Source of the DNA: Nitrospira sp.
GTDB taxonomy: Bacteria; Nitrospirota; Nitrospiria; Nitrospirales; Nitrospiraceae
Assembly: GCA_029194675.1 (NCBI GenBank)
Contig: JARFXP010000007.1
Span: forward strand, 28,176-92,175
DNA: 64,000 nt
Direction of reading: 5' to 3'
Below, in pieces: positions 48,715 through 58,073 of the stretch. The translations under genes were made by a program, and so were the position numbers. Every line of letters begins with the position of its first letter. Positions within the stretch are counted from its first letter, which is position 1. The notes under the pieces are model-generated. The model saw only the letters and a program-made list of their open reading frames with translations, was not told the origin of the DNA and did no database searches.

Positions 48715-49024
48715 GGAATCTCCCTCTTGCATGTTGGGCCTTGCACCCTAAGAGAAAGAGGAATCCTTATGAACTAGTAAGCCGCCTAGTTTGCCCGTTA
48801 AGTTACAATGACTGAGCAATAAGTCGCGATTCCGTCGCATTGCGACTATTCCTGAATGACCAGGAAGTACCTGATTTCAATCGACTTCACAGGCTTCTTT
48901 ATGCGGGGGCTGCATTATGCTATGTTCTCGGTCACGAAAGCTGTGTTCAGGGCGGCGGTCTGTCTTCCTCACGGGAATGGAAGACCCACCGTCATAGGCA
49001 ATCACAGCTGGGAGGGAAACGCTC
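48715..49024. other. divergent promoter region
   Basis: The 310 bp between the response regulator (minus) and the SUMF1 gene (plus). GTCGC-ATT-GCGAC (48834-48846), preceded by another GTCGC, resembles the repeats at 42962 and 50983 but has a 3-base gap. A weak GG-N10-GC stretch lies near 48904-48918 and lacks a good -24 box. No gene seen. Confidence 0.4.
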
Positions 49025-50263
49025 ATGAAGCAGACCCTTGGGGTGCTGGGTTTTCTCATATGCTTGACCGTGACCGCAGTCTCCATGGCAGCGCACGATG
49101 CCGAGACAGGCGAACTGGATTTTGCCAAAGGAGAGGCTCTATTGAAGAAGAAGCAGTATGAGGAAGCGCGCGCGGCGCTGGAGGCCGGCCTCATGAAAAA
49201 CTCCTCGAATGTGCAGGCTCATTTCAACCTGGCTGAGGCTTGTCGAGGGTTAGCAGCCTGGGCCTGCGCGGAAGAACATTATGAAACCGCGTTGTATCTG
49301 GATGCGAAATCTAGAACAGCGGGGACGAAGGAGCTACGGTTGCGCAAAATGGAGGTGTGGCGCTCGCTGGAAGAAGTGACGGCGTGGCGGTTGCTGGAGG
49401 AAGCGAAAGAGTTGATTGCCGGTGGGCATGCCGACCCTGACCAAATGAAGAAGGCGGAGGAGGCCCTGGACGGCGCCAATGAGCTAGGGCTCAACCAGGA
49501 ACAACAGGCGGTCTATCAGCAGTTACAAGCGAAACTCCCTGGGCGGCGTTCGACCACCGTGCTGGATAGTCTGAAACCGACTGAGACGCCGCTGGCGCTG
49601 GTGCCGGCAGGGGAATTCACGATGGGGAGCACCATGGCGGACGATGAAAAGCCGGTGCATCACGTCTATCTCGACGCCTTCTATATGGACAAGTACCACG
49701 TGACGGTGCGGCAGTATGCCAAGTATCTGGAGGCGACGGACAAGGAGGCGCCGCCCGAGTGGGATATCATGAACCAACCCCGACATCAGAAAAGCCCGGT
49801 TGTCAATGTCAGTTGGTTCGATGCTGCCACGTACTGCAAATGGGCCGGCAAGCGCCTGCCGACCGAGGCGGAGTGGGAAAAGGCGGCGCGAGGGACGGAT
49901 GGCCGTCTCTATCCCTGGGGCAATGAGGCCCCCACCAGGCTCCACGCGAATTTCGGCAAAAAGGAATGGGCGAATCATATGGCCTTGGTTCCGGTGGGAA
50001 TGTTTGAACTAGGCAAGAGCCCCTACGGCATCTATGACATGGCCGGCAATGCTTGGGAATGGGTCAACGACTGGTATGACCATGACTATTACAAGAAGAG
50101 CCCGGCGAAGAATCCTCAAGGACCGAAGACGGGTAAGTCAAAAGTCGTGCGGGGCGGTAACTGGCTCTATGTTCAGGAGTTTCTTCGTTCTTCCTTCCGT
50201 TTCAATGCCGAACCATCTGGCCGGCAGTTCGGCTACGGGTTCCGTTGCGCAAAGACTCCGTAG
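49025..50263 (+). CDS. exported TPR plus SUMF1/FGE-like protein
   Basis: A 412-residue protein with a signal peptide. Residues about 30-170 are TPR-like helices (ARAALEAGLMKNSSNVQAHFNLAEACRGL). From residue 185 a formylglycine-generating-enzyme-like domain follows: VPAGEFTMGSTMADDEKPVH, LPTEAEWEKAARG, YGIYDMAGNAWEWVNDW and VVRGGNWLY. Most bacterial members do not make formylglycine; the Cys pair of the true FGE is not evident. Role unknown, probably periplasmic. Confidence 0.9.
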   Translation: MKQTLGVLGFLICLTVTAVSMAAHDAETGELDFAKGEALLKKKQYEEARAALEAGLMKNSSNVQAHFNLAEACRGLAAWACAEEHYETALYLDAKSRTAGTKELRLRKMEVWRSLEEVTAWRLLEEAKELIAGGHADPDQMKKAEEALDGANELGLNQEQQAVYQQLQAKLPGRRSTTVLDSLKPTETPLALVPAGEFTMGSTMADDEKPVHHVYLDAFYMDKYHVTVRQYAKYLEATDKEAPPEWDIMNQPRHQKSPVVNVSWFDAATYCKWAGKRLPTEAEWEKAARGTDGRLYPWGNEAPTRLHANFGKKEWANHMALVPVGMFELGKSPYGIYDMAGNAWEWVNDWYDHDYYKKSPAKNPQGPKTGKSKVVRGGNWLYVQEFLRSSFRFNAEPSGRQFGYGFRCAKTP

Positions 50264-50357
50264 CTAGTGAACCTCGGTGGGAAGGGCCACGCCAAAGATT
50301 CATCCTACTCAGGCTTCTCTTCTCCTGCTTGTACCGAACATCGGCACCTCTGTGCGC

Positions 50358-50825
50358 CTATCTGCTTGCTCCAAATCTGTACATGTCATGACAAGCCGTG
50401 CAGCGAGCCGTCATGCTCGATAAGCGCTGCAAGATTTGTTGAGGCGTTTCGTGCCGCGCGATCGCATCCGCCAATGCATCCATGTCTTTGTGGATCGACA
50501 TGCCCATCTGCTTGAACGGCAGCGGCAACTTGGCCATGATCGTCGGCTCCACGTCCGCCGCCATGCCCATTCCAACCGCCCTCGCCGTTGCTTCCATTTG
50601 CTTTGGCTCAGGATCCGGCTCTCCCAGTCCCCTGATAAGCCCATCCACCGTTTTCAAGAGCAGGCGCATTTCAGCGAGGATTTGATCGCGCTCTGCCGTT
50701 GCCAAAACGATTTCCGTCCGACCATCACTTCCCGTTTTCGTCACGCCCTTGACAAAAAACCATCCTCCCACGCTCAGCGTGACGACCCATAGGGTGATGG
50801 CGGTAATGCAATAATTTCGCTTCAT
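50358..50825 (-). CDS. monohaem cytochrome (cytochrome c'-like arrangement)
   Basis: A 155-residue protein with an N-terminal signal/anchor (YCITAITLWVVTLSVGGWFFV) and a single CTACH close to the C-terminus (MTARCTACHDMYRF). The body is helical. A haem site at the C-terminus of a helical protein is the cytochrome c' plan. ATG 50825 has AAAGGAATA upstream; the longer frame lacks a signal. A sigma-54-like element lies about 40 bp before the start. Confidence 0.8.
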   Translation of the reverse strand: MKRNYCITAITLWVVTLSVGGWFFVKGVTKTGSDGRTEIVLATAERDQILAEMRLLLKTVDGLIRGLGEPDPEPKQMEATARAVGMGMAADVEPTIMAKLPLPFKQMGMSIHKDMDALADAIARHETPQQILQRLSSMTARCTACHDMYRFGASR

Positions 50826-50861
50826 ATCATTATTCCTTTCGAAAACCAGCCTGCTGCTGTA

Positions 50862-50879
50862 TTGCAAGGAAAGAACCGG
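50862..50879 (-). promoter_or_regulatory. candidate sigma-54 promoter of the cytochrome gene
   Basis: The minus strand reads CCGGTTCTTTCCTTGCAA: GG and GC 10 bases apart and a full TTGCA at -12. The -24 box is CCGGT, weaker than the consensus TGGCA. About 115 bp upstream lies the inverted repeat 50983-50999. Confidence 0.5.
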
Positions 50880-50982
50880 ATAGGCCGCGAAGATGCTGCA
50901 GGGTTTCACGGAGAATATTCAGGCGCTTAGCTGAGTTCGAGAGTGAGCCAGTGGCTCTTTGCTACAAGGTGCGAGGAGTCTC

Positions 50983-50999
50983 TGTCGCAGAAGGCGACA
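50983..50999. promoter_or_regulatory. inverted repeat, putative enhancer site
   Basis: TGTCGC-AGAAG-GCGACA, nearly the same as the repeat at 42962-42978. The two preceding bases (TC/CTC context) also match. Both sites lie on the upstream side of minus-strand genes with sigma-54-like elements. The rest of 50826-51144 shows no gene. Confidence 0.55.
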
Positions 51000-51144
51000 A
51001 CGATAAGAGTTCTCGCACCAACAAGCCGATGGTGTCGGACATCGATCCCTTGCCTCCGCAACCCATTCCTCCGGTGAAACCACAAGCGCTGAGAAGCTTG
51101 CCTTGAAGTGCTGAGGAAGGGGATTGTGAATTTTGCCCGCTCAG

Positions 51145-51621
51145 TTAGGACCGAGCCAGCATCGTCGCCGCGATCACAACAGCCAATGCGATGAGCAACG
51201 AAACACGCGGCAGCCAGCGCGCGGTTTTGAAGACGACCTGTTCACTGGGCGTTCGCTGGGAATCCGGTATGGCACTGACCCGACTGACCTGAGGACCGAA
51301 GACAAGGTCATGGAGGAGGATCAGGAACAACAACAGGGCGACCAGCATCAACTTCACGGTCACAATCCCCGGCCACGAGGCCGGGCTGGTCACATGGATA
51401 CCCCGTAGGGACAATAGCATCGGGCCGGTGATGAGTAATACTGCAATGGCAACCCACACAATAGGACGAAATCGTAGCGCCGCAGATCGAAACAGCGCCA
51501 TGAATTCCGGCGCCGCCTTCCGGCCTCTGACTAACGGAGCCAAGACCAACGAGAGAAAAATCATTCCGCCGATCCAGGTGACAGCGGCAAGGATGTGTAG
51601 GACAACCAGGGTGGAGTACAT
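51145..51621 (-). CDS. CopD-like membrane protein
   Basis: A 158-residue protein with four hydrophobic helices. It opens VVLHILAAVTWIGGMIFLSLVLAPLVR, the His-x-x-x-x-x-x-W-x-G pattern of CopD/DUF4149-type proteins. WPGIVTVKLMLVALLLFLILLHDL carries the second helix pair. CopD-like proteins act in copper uptake or haem handling, but function is not proven here. It lies upstream of the multihaem cytochrome. Confidence 0.7.
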   Translation of the reverse strand: MYSTLVVLHILAAVTWIGGMIFLSLVLAPLVRGRKAAPEFMALFRSAALRFRPIVWVAIAVLLITGPMLLSLRGIHVTSPASWPGIVTVKLMLVALLLFLILLHDLVFGPQVSRVSAIPDSQRTPSEQVVFKTARWLPRVSLLIALAVVIAATMLARS

Positions 51622-51705
51622 GGGGCCTCAGTCGTTCAAGAGAGCTATCGTTGTAGCATTAGACAATGAGAGGAGATGATTTGCTCTATCCCGGCGTTGT
51701 GACTC

Positions 51706-52971
51706 TCAGCTGTGACCTGGTGCGGCGCAGGCAAGGCGTGTATGTTGTCCAGTCTGCTCGAAGGAATCCGCCAGATTGCCGGTTAAGGGAACCTGTCGTT
51801 CATACACGGTGAAGTTATAGGGATCCTTCGCCGTGAGGCCGTACTTGTCGATGAGCATCTGATGTTGCCCTTCCGTCTGGATGTGGTAGCGCACCTTCGC
51901 GATTAATTTGAGTCCGACGCTATCTTCTGGGAGTCGATACTCGAACGTATAATCCCGGCTGGCCAACGGCACGAGCCGATTGTCGTACAGCTCGATGATC
52001 GCCGGCTGCCACATGATCCATCGACCCATCGTGTCCGACTGCTGCTCCAACACTTTTCCGTGCTGATCCTCAACCGCAAATTCGACCGTGAAGTGGCGAT
52101 CAGGGTCTCCCGTCGGGAGTTTATGTCCTGCGCCCGCATTGATCAACATCAACGTGACTCGGACCTTGTCGCCAGGTTTGGGTTCCGCCGGATCGGCCAC
52201 CACTTTGACGTCGATCGCCCGCTTGATCATCTCGGGATCGTGTCCGCCACGCCAGAGATGTTGACGTCCCTGGCGGAGGGCTCCCCCCACGGCGACCGGC
52301 CGTTCGATCTCCGGCATATGACAGTTTTGGCAGATGAAGCCGCGCTCCTTACTCCAGTAGCCGTCCTCAAATTCAGGATAGGTGCCGCATGGTCCTCCGT
52401 TATAAAACTGCGCCGGTCCCCCCACGACGCTATGGCATCGATAACACATCTGCGTCGTGCGAAACATAGGATCGTACTTCGTCGGATGGGGGGCTTTGGC
52501 ATCCTCGAACGGTCCCAGGATCACTCCGTCTCGGACGTGACATGCCGCACAGGTCACGCCTTCCCGCTGGTAGTTCGCATCGTAGTGAGGATTGGGGTCC
52601 TGCACGGCGCGTTCGACTCGGTCTCGCGGGATCTCTTTAATCAACGTCGGTTGCTGATTTTCCAGCGGCGTATGACAGTTGAGACAGACCCACGTGTGTT
52701 TATCTTTCGTCCAATATGCCTGGAAGAAGGGATCGTCGTAGGCCTGTGCGTGAATGCTGGTTCTCCACTCCTTGTAGATGTCGGCATGACAGGTTCCGCA
52801 GGACTCGGCCTTAAGGCTTGTCAAACCCTCCGGAATCTTTTGATGGGGAATGGCATGGGCATAGTCCGATCGTAGTCCGAAAATGACGGTTGGTTTGACT
52901 TCGGTGTAATACAGGTATGTGAGACCGCTCAAGACGACGAGCCCGATCAAAATTTTCTTGAACCACCGCAT
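51706..52971 (-). CDS. multihaem c-type cytochrome (c554-like)
   Basis: A 421-residue protein with an N-terminal anchor (KILIGLVVLSGLTYLYYT). Five CxxCH sites are visible: CGTCH, CLNCH, CAACH, CYRCH and CQNCH. SIHAQAYDDPFFQAYW and REGVTCAACHVRDGVILGP are typical of cytochrome c554/NrfB-like periplasmic electron carriers. The C-terminal 180 residues are a haem-free beta domain (KPGDKVRVTLMLINAGAGHKLPTGDPDRHFTVEF). Function is not known for this architecture. Confidence 0.9.
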   Translation of the reverse strand: MRWFKKILIGLVVLSGLTYLYYTEVKPTVIFGLRSDYAHAIPHQKIPEGLTSLKAESCGTCHADIYKEWRTSIHAQAYDDPFFQAYWTKDKHTWVCLNCHTPLENQQPTLIKEIPRDRVERAVQDPNPHYDANYQREGVTCAACHVRDGVILGPFEDAKAPHPTKYDPMFRTTQMCYRCHSVVGGPAQFYNGGPCGTYPEFEDGYWSKERGFICQNCHMPEIERPVAVGGALRQGRQHLWRGGHDPEMIKRAIDVKVVADPAEPKPGDKVRVTLMLINAGAGHKLPTGDPDRHFTVEFAVEDQHGKVLEQQSDTMGRWIMWQPAIIELYDNRLVPLASRDYTFEYRLPEDSVGLKLIAKVRYHIQTEGQHQMLIDKYGLTAKDPYNFTVYERQVPLTGNLADSFEQTGQHTRLACAAPGHS

Positions 52972-53026
52972 CGATCTCTCCGTTTCCCTGCCCCACGATT
53001 GACATCACAGGGTACGGGCCTCTCCG

Positions 53027-53761
53027 TTATCGGTCGGATTGTGAAGGACGAACAAACTTACGATACACCACGGGCATGAGAAATAGCAGGCCCAGCAGCG
53101 TGAACGCGAGGAGGAGCCGAGGAGAAGCCAATTCACCGAGCGAATTGATCGTGCCCAATTGACGGCCGGCGAAGGTGTAGGCGAGACTGCCGGGGATAAT
53201 CCCGAGGGCTGTCGCGGCGACGTACGTCCCTACGCGCACTCTCGTCAACCCGGAGAGGAGATTCACGAGGAAAAAGGGGAACAGCGGAATCAGTCGCAAG
53301 GTGAGAAGATAATTGAAGGCGTTCTGGGTAAAACCCTCCTGAAAAGCCGAGAGCCGGTCTCCGAACCGTCGTTCCACCCAGTCACGAAACAGGTACCGGG
53401 CCGCCAGAAACGCCAGTGTGGCTCCGGTCGTGGCTCCGATATTCACATAGAGGGCGGCCCACACGGTCCCGAAGAGAAACCCTCCGGTAAGCGTCATCAG
53501 GGTCGCTCCCGGCAACGAGAAGGCTGTCTGGGCGACATAGGTCAGGATGAACAACGCCACGGCCAGTGCGTAATGCTCTTCGGTAAAGGCGAAGAGCTTG
53601 TCCCGGTTGGCCTTGAGCACGTCGAGCGACACATAGGTCATGAGGTCGAAAAAATAAAAGGCGCCGATCACGGCCAGAAAGACGACTGCGACGAGGGCCT
53701 TTCCTTTCATTGAGGCCGGGCTCCGTACATCCGGTCTAAGGATCTGTTCCTCAGATGACAT
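53027..53761 (-). CDS. TVP38/TMEM64-family membrane protein
   Basis: A 244-residue protein with five to six helices. FSLPGATLMTLTGGFLFGTVWAALYVNIGATTGA and RLIPLFPFFLVNLLSGLTRV are the VTT-domain signature (also found in DedA). Possibly a lipid scramblase-like protein. It lies about 55 bp upstream of the multihaem cytochrome gene on the same strand. Confidence 0.9.
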   Translation of the reverse strand: MSSEEQILRPDVRSPASMKGKALVAVVFLAVIGAFYFFDLMTYVSLDVLKANRDKLFAFTEEHYALAVALFILTYVAQTAFSLPGATLMTLTGGFLFGTVWAALYVNIGATTGATLAFLAARYLFRDWVERRFGDRLSAFQEGFTQNAFNYLLTLRLIPLFPFFLVNLLSGLTRVRVGTYVAATALGIIPGSLAYTFAGRQLGTINSLGELASPRLLLAFTLLGLLFLMPVVYRKFVRPSQSDR

Positions 53762-53800
53762 TGCAACCCTCTGTCTGACTCCGTAGAGTAATCCGCCACG

Positions 53801-54262
53801 ATGTTGGGAAACTCACATCTCGTGAAGCATGTCCTGCTGGTGGTGACGAGTCTCCTCCTGACCTATGTTCTCGCCTTTATCACGCTGATGATCCGCTGGA
53901 TGAATTTTTGGATCCGCGGGTCCTACTTTGTCTCCTATCAAGCTATTTTCTTGATCACGCTGACGATCTTTCTGCTGTGGTGGTTGCGTCGGCATCATAC
54001 TGGACCGCTTCCCCTTTCCTCAACCATCCTGTACGCGATGGTCGTCGGATATGTATCGGGGCTGATTGCCATGACGCTGTATCCCATCTCTCAACCGGAT
54101 GGGCTTCAACAGGTGGCCATGGGACTCCGGTTTCCCACGCCAGAAGCCGTTGCAGCTTTCTTGTGGTTTCCCGTTCGGATGTTGGCCTGGCTGTTTGGTG
54201 GCATTGTCGGCATGGTCATCCTGACGATAAGTCGACGATTCAAGCCGCTCTTGATTGAATGA
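53801..54262 (+). CDS. four-helix membrane protein, unknown
   Basis: A 153-residue protein with four hydrophobic helices (HVLLVVTSLLLTYVLAFITLMI, FLITLTIFLLWWL, ILYAMVVGYVSGLIAMTLY and LAWLFGGIVGMVILTI). No domain recognised. Divergent from the TVP38 gene and 125 bp before the SUMF1 gene that follows. Confidence 0.7.
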   Translation: MLGNSHLVKHVLLVVTSLLLTYVLAFITLMIRWMNFWIRGSYFVSYQAIFLITLTIFLLWWLRRHHTGPLPLSSTILYAMVVGYVSGLIAMTLYPISQPDGLQQVAMGLRFPTPEAVAAFLWFPVRMLAWLFGGIVGMVILTISRRFKPLLIE

Positions 54263-54386
54263 ACACTGGGATAAGCAGCAGTCCACATACTATATTCAAC
54301 AACTCTGGGCCGCTTTTTGGATAGGGACTATGCCGCTGTCCTCACCGACCATTGACTCCTTGAGGAGGTTCTCGGTACAGGAGGGC

Positions 54387-55262
54387 ATGAGGCCTGATCC
54401 GATTGCTTTCAGATTTCTCGCCCTCGTGGCACTCACGACATTTCTGTTGAACCCGATGGCTGGAAGAGCAGAGGAGGAATCACCCTATGAGCGCATCGCC
54501 GCGCTCGCTCACGGTTCTCCCATGATAACCGTCGGCGAAGGCTTTTTTTTCATGGGAACTGCCAGGACCGACCAGGACCCGTACAGCCTTGATCTTCCTT
54601 ACGATGACACCGAACAACCGCAGCGTCGCGTGTGGCTGGATCAGTTTGAGATCGATCGAGACGAGGTCAACCTTGGAGAATTTCTCCTGTGGTTGAACCG
54701 GCAGCAACGTTCCATTCCGGCAGAGATACGCAAACTGATCGACCACATGGTGACCGTCCATGCGGCGTCGCCGGACAGCCTCGCCCGTTGGCCGGCACTC
54801 TACGTCACCTGGACCGAGGCCTCGGACTTTTGCCGCGTGCAAGGCAAACGCCTCCCGACCGAAGCCGAGTGGGAAAAGGCCGCCCGGGGAGAGAAGGGTT
54901 ATCTCTTTCCCTGGGGTCACAAACCTCCGGTCGTGGGGTTGGCTATGTTCGGACAGTACCATGTCCACGAAATACCTATCGTGGCTGCTGTTGAACAGGG
55001 CGAGGAGGGCCGCAGTCCCTACGGCCTGCATCACATGGCGGGGAATGCCGCCGAATGGGTCGAAGATTGGTTTGGGATCGATTACTATGCGACCATGCCC
55101 GATCGTAACCCACCTGGAGCAAAGCAAGGTCGTTATAAGGTGGTGCGGGGTGGATCGTGGAAGAGCGCCCCGCCGCTGCTGCGAACGGCGACGCGAAGCG
55201 GTGCTGCCCCGGAACAGCGAGCGGCGACCATCGGATTTCGCTGTGCCAAATCGATCCGGTAG
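54387..55262 (+). CDS. exported SUMF1/FGE-like protein
   Basis: A 291-residue protein with a signal peptide (FRFLALVALTTFLLNPMAGRA). A formylglycine-generating-enzyme-like fold follows: MITVGEGFFFMGTART, LPTEAEWEKAARGEKGYLFPWG, YGLHHMAGNAAEWVEDWFG and VVRGGSWKSAPPLLRTATRSG. ATG 54387 has AGGAGGG upstream. Paralogue of the protein at 49025 but without TPRs. Coupled (20 bp) to the next exported protein. Confidence 0.9.
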   Translation: MRPDPIAFRFLALVALTTFLLNPMAGRAEEESPYERIAALAHGSPMITVGEGFFFMGTARTDQDPYSLDLPYDDTEQPQRRVWLDQFEIDRDEVNLGEFLLWLNRQQRSIPAEIRKLIDHMVTVHAASPDSLARWPALYVTWTEASDFCRVQGKRLPTEAEWEKAARGEKGYLFPWGHKPPVVGLAMFGQYHVHEIPIVAAVEQGEEGRSPYGLHHMAGNAAEWVEDWFGIDYYATMPDRNPPGAKQGRYKVVRGGSWKSAPPLLRTATRSGAAPEQRAATIGFRCAKSIR

Positions 55263-55282
55263 CAGAGGATAGAGGTTTCTTG

Positions 55283-55912
55283 ATGAAAACGCTGATGATT
55301 CGAGGATATCTTGTGTGTGCTCTAGCCGCGATGAGTCTCGCTCCATACCCTACGCCCGCTCTGGGCGCCATGGCGGAAACGAACGAGGGGACAAGCTGGA
55401 AGCTCTATACGAACGATCGCTTCGGGTTTTCTGTTCGTTATCCAGACAACTGGCGCCTTGGTAACCTGCTGCCCGGCGGAATCGGAGTGACACTGCTCCC
55501 GTCGACCGAGCACAGCCTGGTCGCCTTATCCGGCCACATGAATGTGGTCAGCGGCAGCAGCCGGGACGGACGACAGACACTTGAAGAATTCGCCGCGTCC
55601 CACCGGCGCGTCATTACGCAGCTCTACGACAAGAAGAAGATGGAGATCACCTGGCAAAAGGATGCGAACACCACTCTGGCTGGATTTCCGGCGAAGCGCC
55701 TGACCTTCACCTATCAAGACGACCGGCGCAATGCGATACTGGAGATCCATATTTTTTCATTGGGGCGCAACGAAGGGCGCGGCGTGCGGATTAAAATGCC
55801 CGCCGATCGCACAACCCAACTGATGCCGACGATCAGACGGATGCTGCAATCCTATAAGGCGGGAAGAGATCAGAATGCCGTGAGCCCGATCGTGCCGAAA
55901 GGGAAGGGTTGA
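55283..55912 (+). CDS. exported protein with a PsbP-like domain
   Basis: A 209-residue exported protein. After the signal peptide comes WKLYTNDRFGFSVRYPDNWRLGN, a pattern shared with PsbP-like/DUF1795 domains. A strand-rich body follows (VTLLPSTEHSLVALSGHMNVV, FPAKRLTFTYQDD, ILEIHIFSLGRNEG). Function unknown. ATG 55283 has AGAGG ten bases ahead. Follows the SUMF1 gene by 20 bp, so cotranscribed. Confidence 0.65.
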   Translation: MKTLMIRGYLVCALAAMSLAPYPTPALGAMAETNEGTSWKLYTNDRFGFSVRYPDNWRLGNLLPGGIGVTLLPSTEHSLVALSGHMNVVSGSSRDGRQTLEEFAASHRRVITQLYDKKKMEITWQKDANTTLAGFPAKRLTFTYQDDRRNAILEIHIFSLGRNEGRGVRIKMPADRTTQLMPTIRRMLQSYKAGRDQNAVSPIVPKGKG

Positions 55913-55992
55913 GGCCAATGTACGAAATCTTCACTGATCGCCTTCTTTCCGGAATAGAAAGGAACTGATTTCGCCATGCTGCTCGTTGGCGG

Positions 55993-57296
55993 CTATGCCG
56001 CCAAACCAGGACCCGTCGCACTTCGCTGCCAAATGTAGTCGTACACCCGTCCAGCCACCGTCTCCGTTTCTTCTTCTGTGAACGGAGGCCGAGGCAACGC
56101 CTGCCAGAGGTTGTCGAGGATAAACACCTTCACTTCCGCTTGCGTCGTCGTGTTTTCCGTCCAGTTGCGCATGGGCTTGAGTAGTGATCGCAACGAGGCA
56201 AGTAACGCTTTGCTGGCCTGCTTGAGCCGTTCACGATCCGCCTTGCTGATGTGATCCCTAAGGAGCAAATCAAAGAGAGCAAGTTCCTCTTCGCTCAAGC
56301 CTTCCTCTGCCGCTAGCCGTTGTTCCGCATCAAGACTGTCTGCCAACGCAACCAGCTTGGCGAAGGTTTCTTCAACCGTAATGCGGTCTTTCTCTCGGTT
56401 ATAGTCGGCGACGATCTCCTGATACTTCTTGTAGTAGTCCATCCGCGTCGGATTCCTGGCGAGCATCTGTGCGAGCTTCTTCTCGACCACGTCTCGAATG
56501 TCCTGAAGCGTGGCGTGCTTCCGCCGCACCTTCGCTGCGAATTCCACTCGTAGCTTCGCAAAGTCCACAAGACTGAGATCGACTGTCAGTCCCTCGGCAT
56601 GATCGTCACCCGGAGCCTGGGCCCGGATCGCCTCGTTCACGATACGGTGCAGCTCCTTGAGGACCTCCGTCACATCAGCGGTGTCCCGCCGCTCATTCAG
56701 CTTCTTGTAGATAGCTTCGATGTTGTCATGGCGTTCCGCATAGGTGAAGACACTCGGCTCCATGAGAAGCGCTTTGAACCGGGCGAAGACTTGCCGGGCC
56801 ATGATCTCGAAGCGCCGCTTCGCGTCATCGGACTGGTAGAGCGCGTCCACGGCATCCCGCAAGGCTTCGATCCGCATGAACCCTGTGGCTCCTTGCAGCC
56901 TGGCGGGGTCGAAGTTGAGCGCCTTGAGATGTTGCTCTGCCGCTTCATCGGCTTATCGATATAGAGCGTCGCCAGGCACTCCACGTCAAACCCGGTCAGC
57001 CACATGGCGCACACGATGGCAATCCTGAACGGGTGCTGCGGATCTTTGAAAGCGTCGTCCAGGCCGATCGCCTGCTCCTGAGCCGAAGCCGGCAAGTCGG
57101 TATTCAATCGCGTGATGGCCGCCCGGAGGTCGCGCATGAGCACGACGTCCCGCTCAGAAAGACGTCCCCGCGTGCCCTGTGACCCGAACGTCTCCTCGTT
57201 ATAGGCATAGACGCTCTCCCACCCAAGCCGGTCGCGCAGGAACTCGGCAAAGGTCTGTTGAACCAAGCGATCTTCGCTGTGGATGTCGGTAATCAC
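55993..57296 (-). pseudogene. hsdR: type I restriction enzyme R subunit, internally deleted
   Basis: It begins with the normal HsdR start MITDIHSEDRLVQQTFAEFL to about residue 65 (DLRAAITRLN). It then jumps to late motor sequence (PFRIAIVCAMWLTGFDVECLATLYIDKPM), removing the nuclease and most of the helicase. A second deletion after KPMK shifts frame near 56945. The C-terminal domain (HLKALNFDPARLQGATGFMRIEALRDAVDALYQSDDAKRRF onwards in separate pieces) is intact to the stop. About 430 of the usual 1000 residues remain. Not functional as an endonuclease. Confidence 0.88.
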
Positions 57297-57314
57297 CGGC
57301 TACAGCTGTGCGAG

Positions 57315-58073
57315 TTAGAACAATGCCATGGTTAATGGCTCGAAATCTGGCGTAGCCATTGGCACATAGTTCTCAGGCCAGTGACCGTGCAATTCGACCA
57401 ACAGGCGCTGCTTGGAAGGTGCCGGGATTGGATTGACCTGTACCACCTTTGCCTCGTAGTCGACAGGAGATTGGGCGATAGCTCGGACGAGATCGTAGAC
57501 CAGGTATCGCGGCGCCCATCCAATCATATGGTAGTCCGGTGTTTGGATCTGCACGGCTAACTGACTGACGGGATTAGTCAGCTCGATCGCCACGGATAAC
57601 GGGTCACCGGGGTTGAGGCAATCCAACCGCTCTTGCGCACTTAGACCGACATGCCGCCATCCATGGAGAAAGAATCGGCAGCGAAACGCTCCTCCTTCTC
57701 CGCGCTGGATTTTTGGGAACACTTCAAAACTATCCGTAGCCCGGTAGCCCCCATCCACCGAGAGAATCTCGAGTGGGTCTGCCTCTTCCGGCAGGTTCAG
57801 TAACCGAAGATATTCCAGGAAGTCGCGTTGCCCAGGCACGAGCACCCTGTTTTTGAACAGAGGGAACAGTTCGCCGGCTTGATAGGTTCGGCCGAAGTCA
57901 GGAAAGTCGTAGAGGGGTTCGAATCCGCTTTCGTGGCTGGCACGCTCGGCGCCCTTGATATAACGGAAGCGATACAGTGACTCAGGTTGCCACACATCCA
58001 AACGGCCGACAGGAAACCACTGTCGGGTTCGCGCCTTGTCCTGCCAGGCAAGAAACAATGTCCTTTCGCTCAT
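57315..58073 (-). CDS. HIRAN-domain protein paired with a HipA-like kinase
   Basis: A 252-residue cytoplasmic protein. The N-terminal half has TLFLAWQDKARTRQWFPVGRL and YRFRYIKGAERASHESGFEP, with a ruler pattern of aromatic residues. The C-terminal half (about 130-245) is HIRAN-like: FFLHGWRH, LNPGDPLSVAIELTNP, YHMIGWAPRYLVYDLVRAI. HIRAN domains bind damaged or single-stranded DNA ends (family knowledge). ATG 58073 overlaps the kinase stop by ATGA, so the two act together. Confidence 0.75.
   Translation of the reverse strand: MSERTLFLAWQDKARTRQWFPVGRLDVWQPESLYRFRYIKGAERASHESGFEPLYDFPDFGRTYQAGELFPLFKNRVLVPGQRDFLEYLRLLNLPEEADPLEILSVDGGYRATDSFEVFPKIQRGEGGAFRCRFFLHGWRHVGLSAQERLDCLNPGDPLSVAIELTNPVSQLAVQIQTPDYHMIGWAPRYLVYDLVRAIAQSPVDYEAKVVQVNPIPAPSKQRLLVELHGHWPENYVPMATPDFEPLTMALF

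Noticed and set aside
48904..48918. GG-N10-GC sigma-54-like stretch before the SUMF1 gene
   Set aside because: The -24 box is a plain G run without TGGCA and the -12 box is TATGC; the spacing to the inverted repeat is only about 70 bp.
57910..57935. GGTTCGAATCC-like T-arm of a tRNA
   Set aside because: Lies within the HIRAN gene; no acceptor or anticodon stem can be drawn around it.
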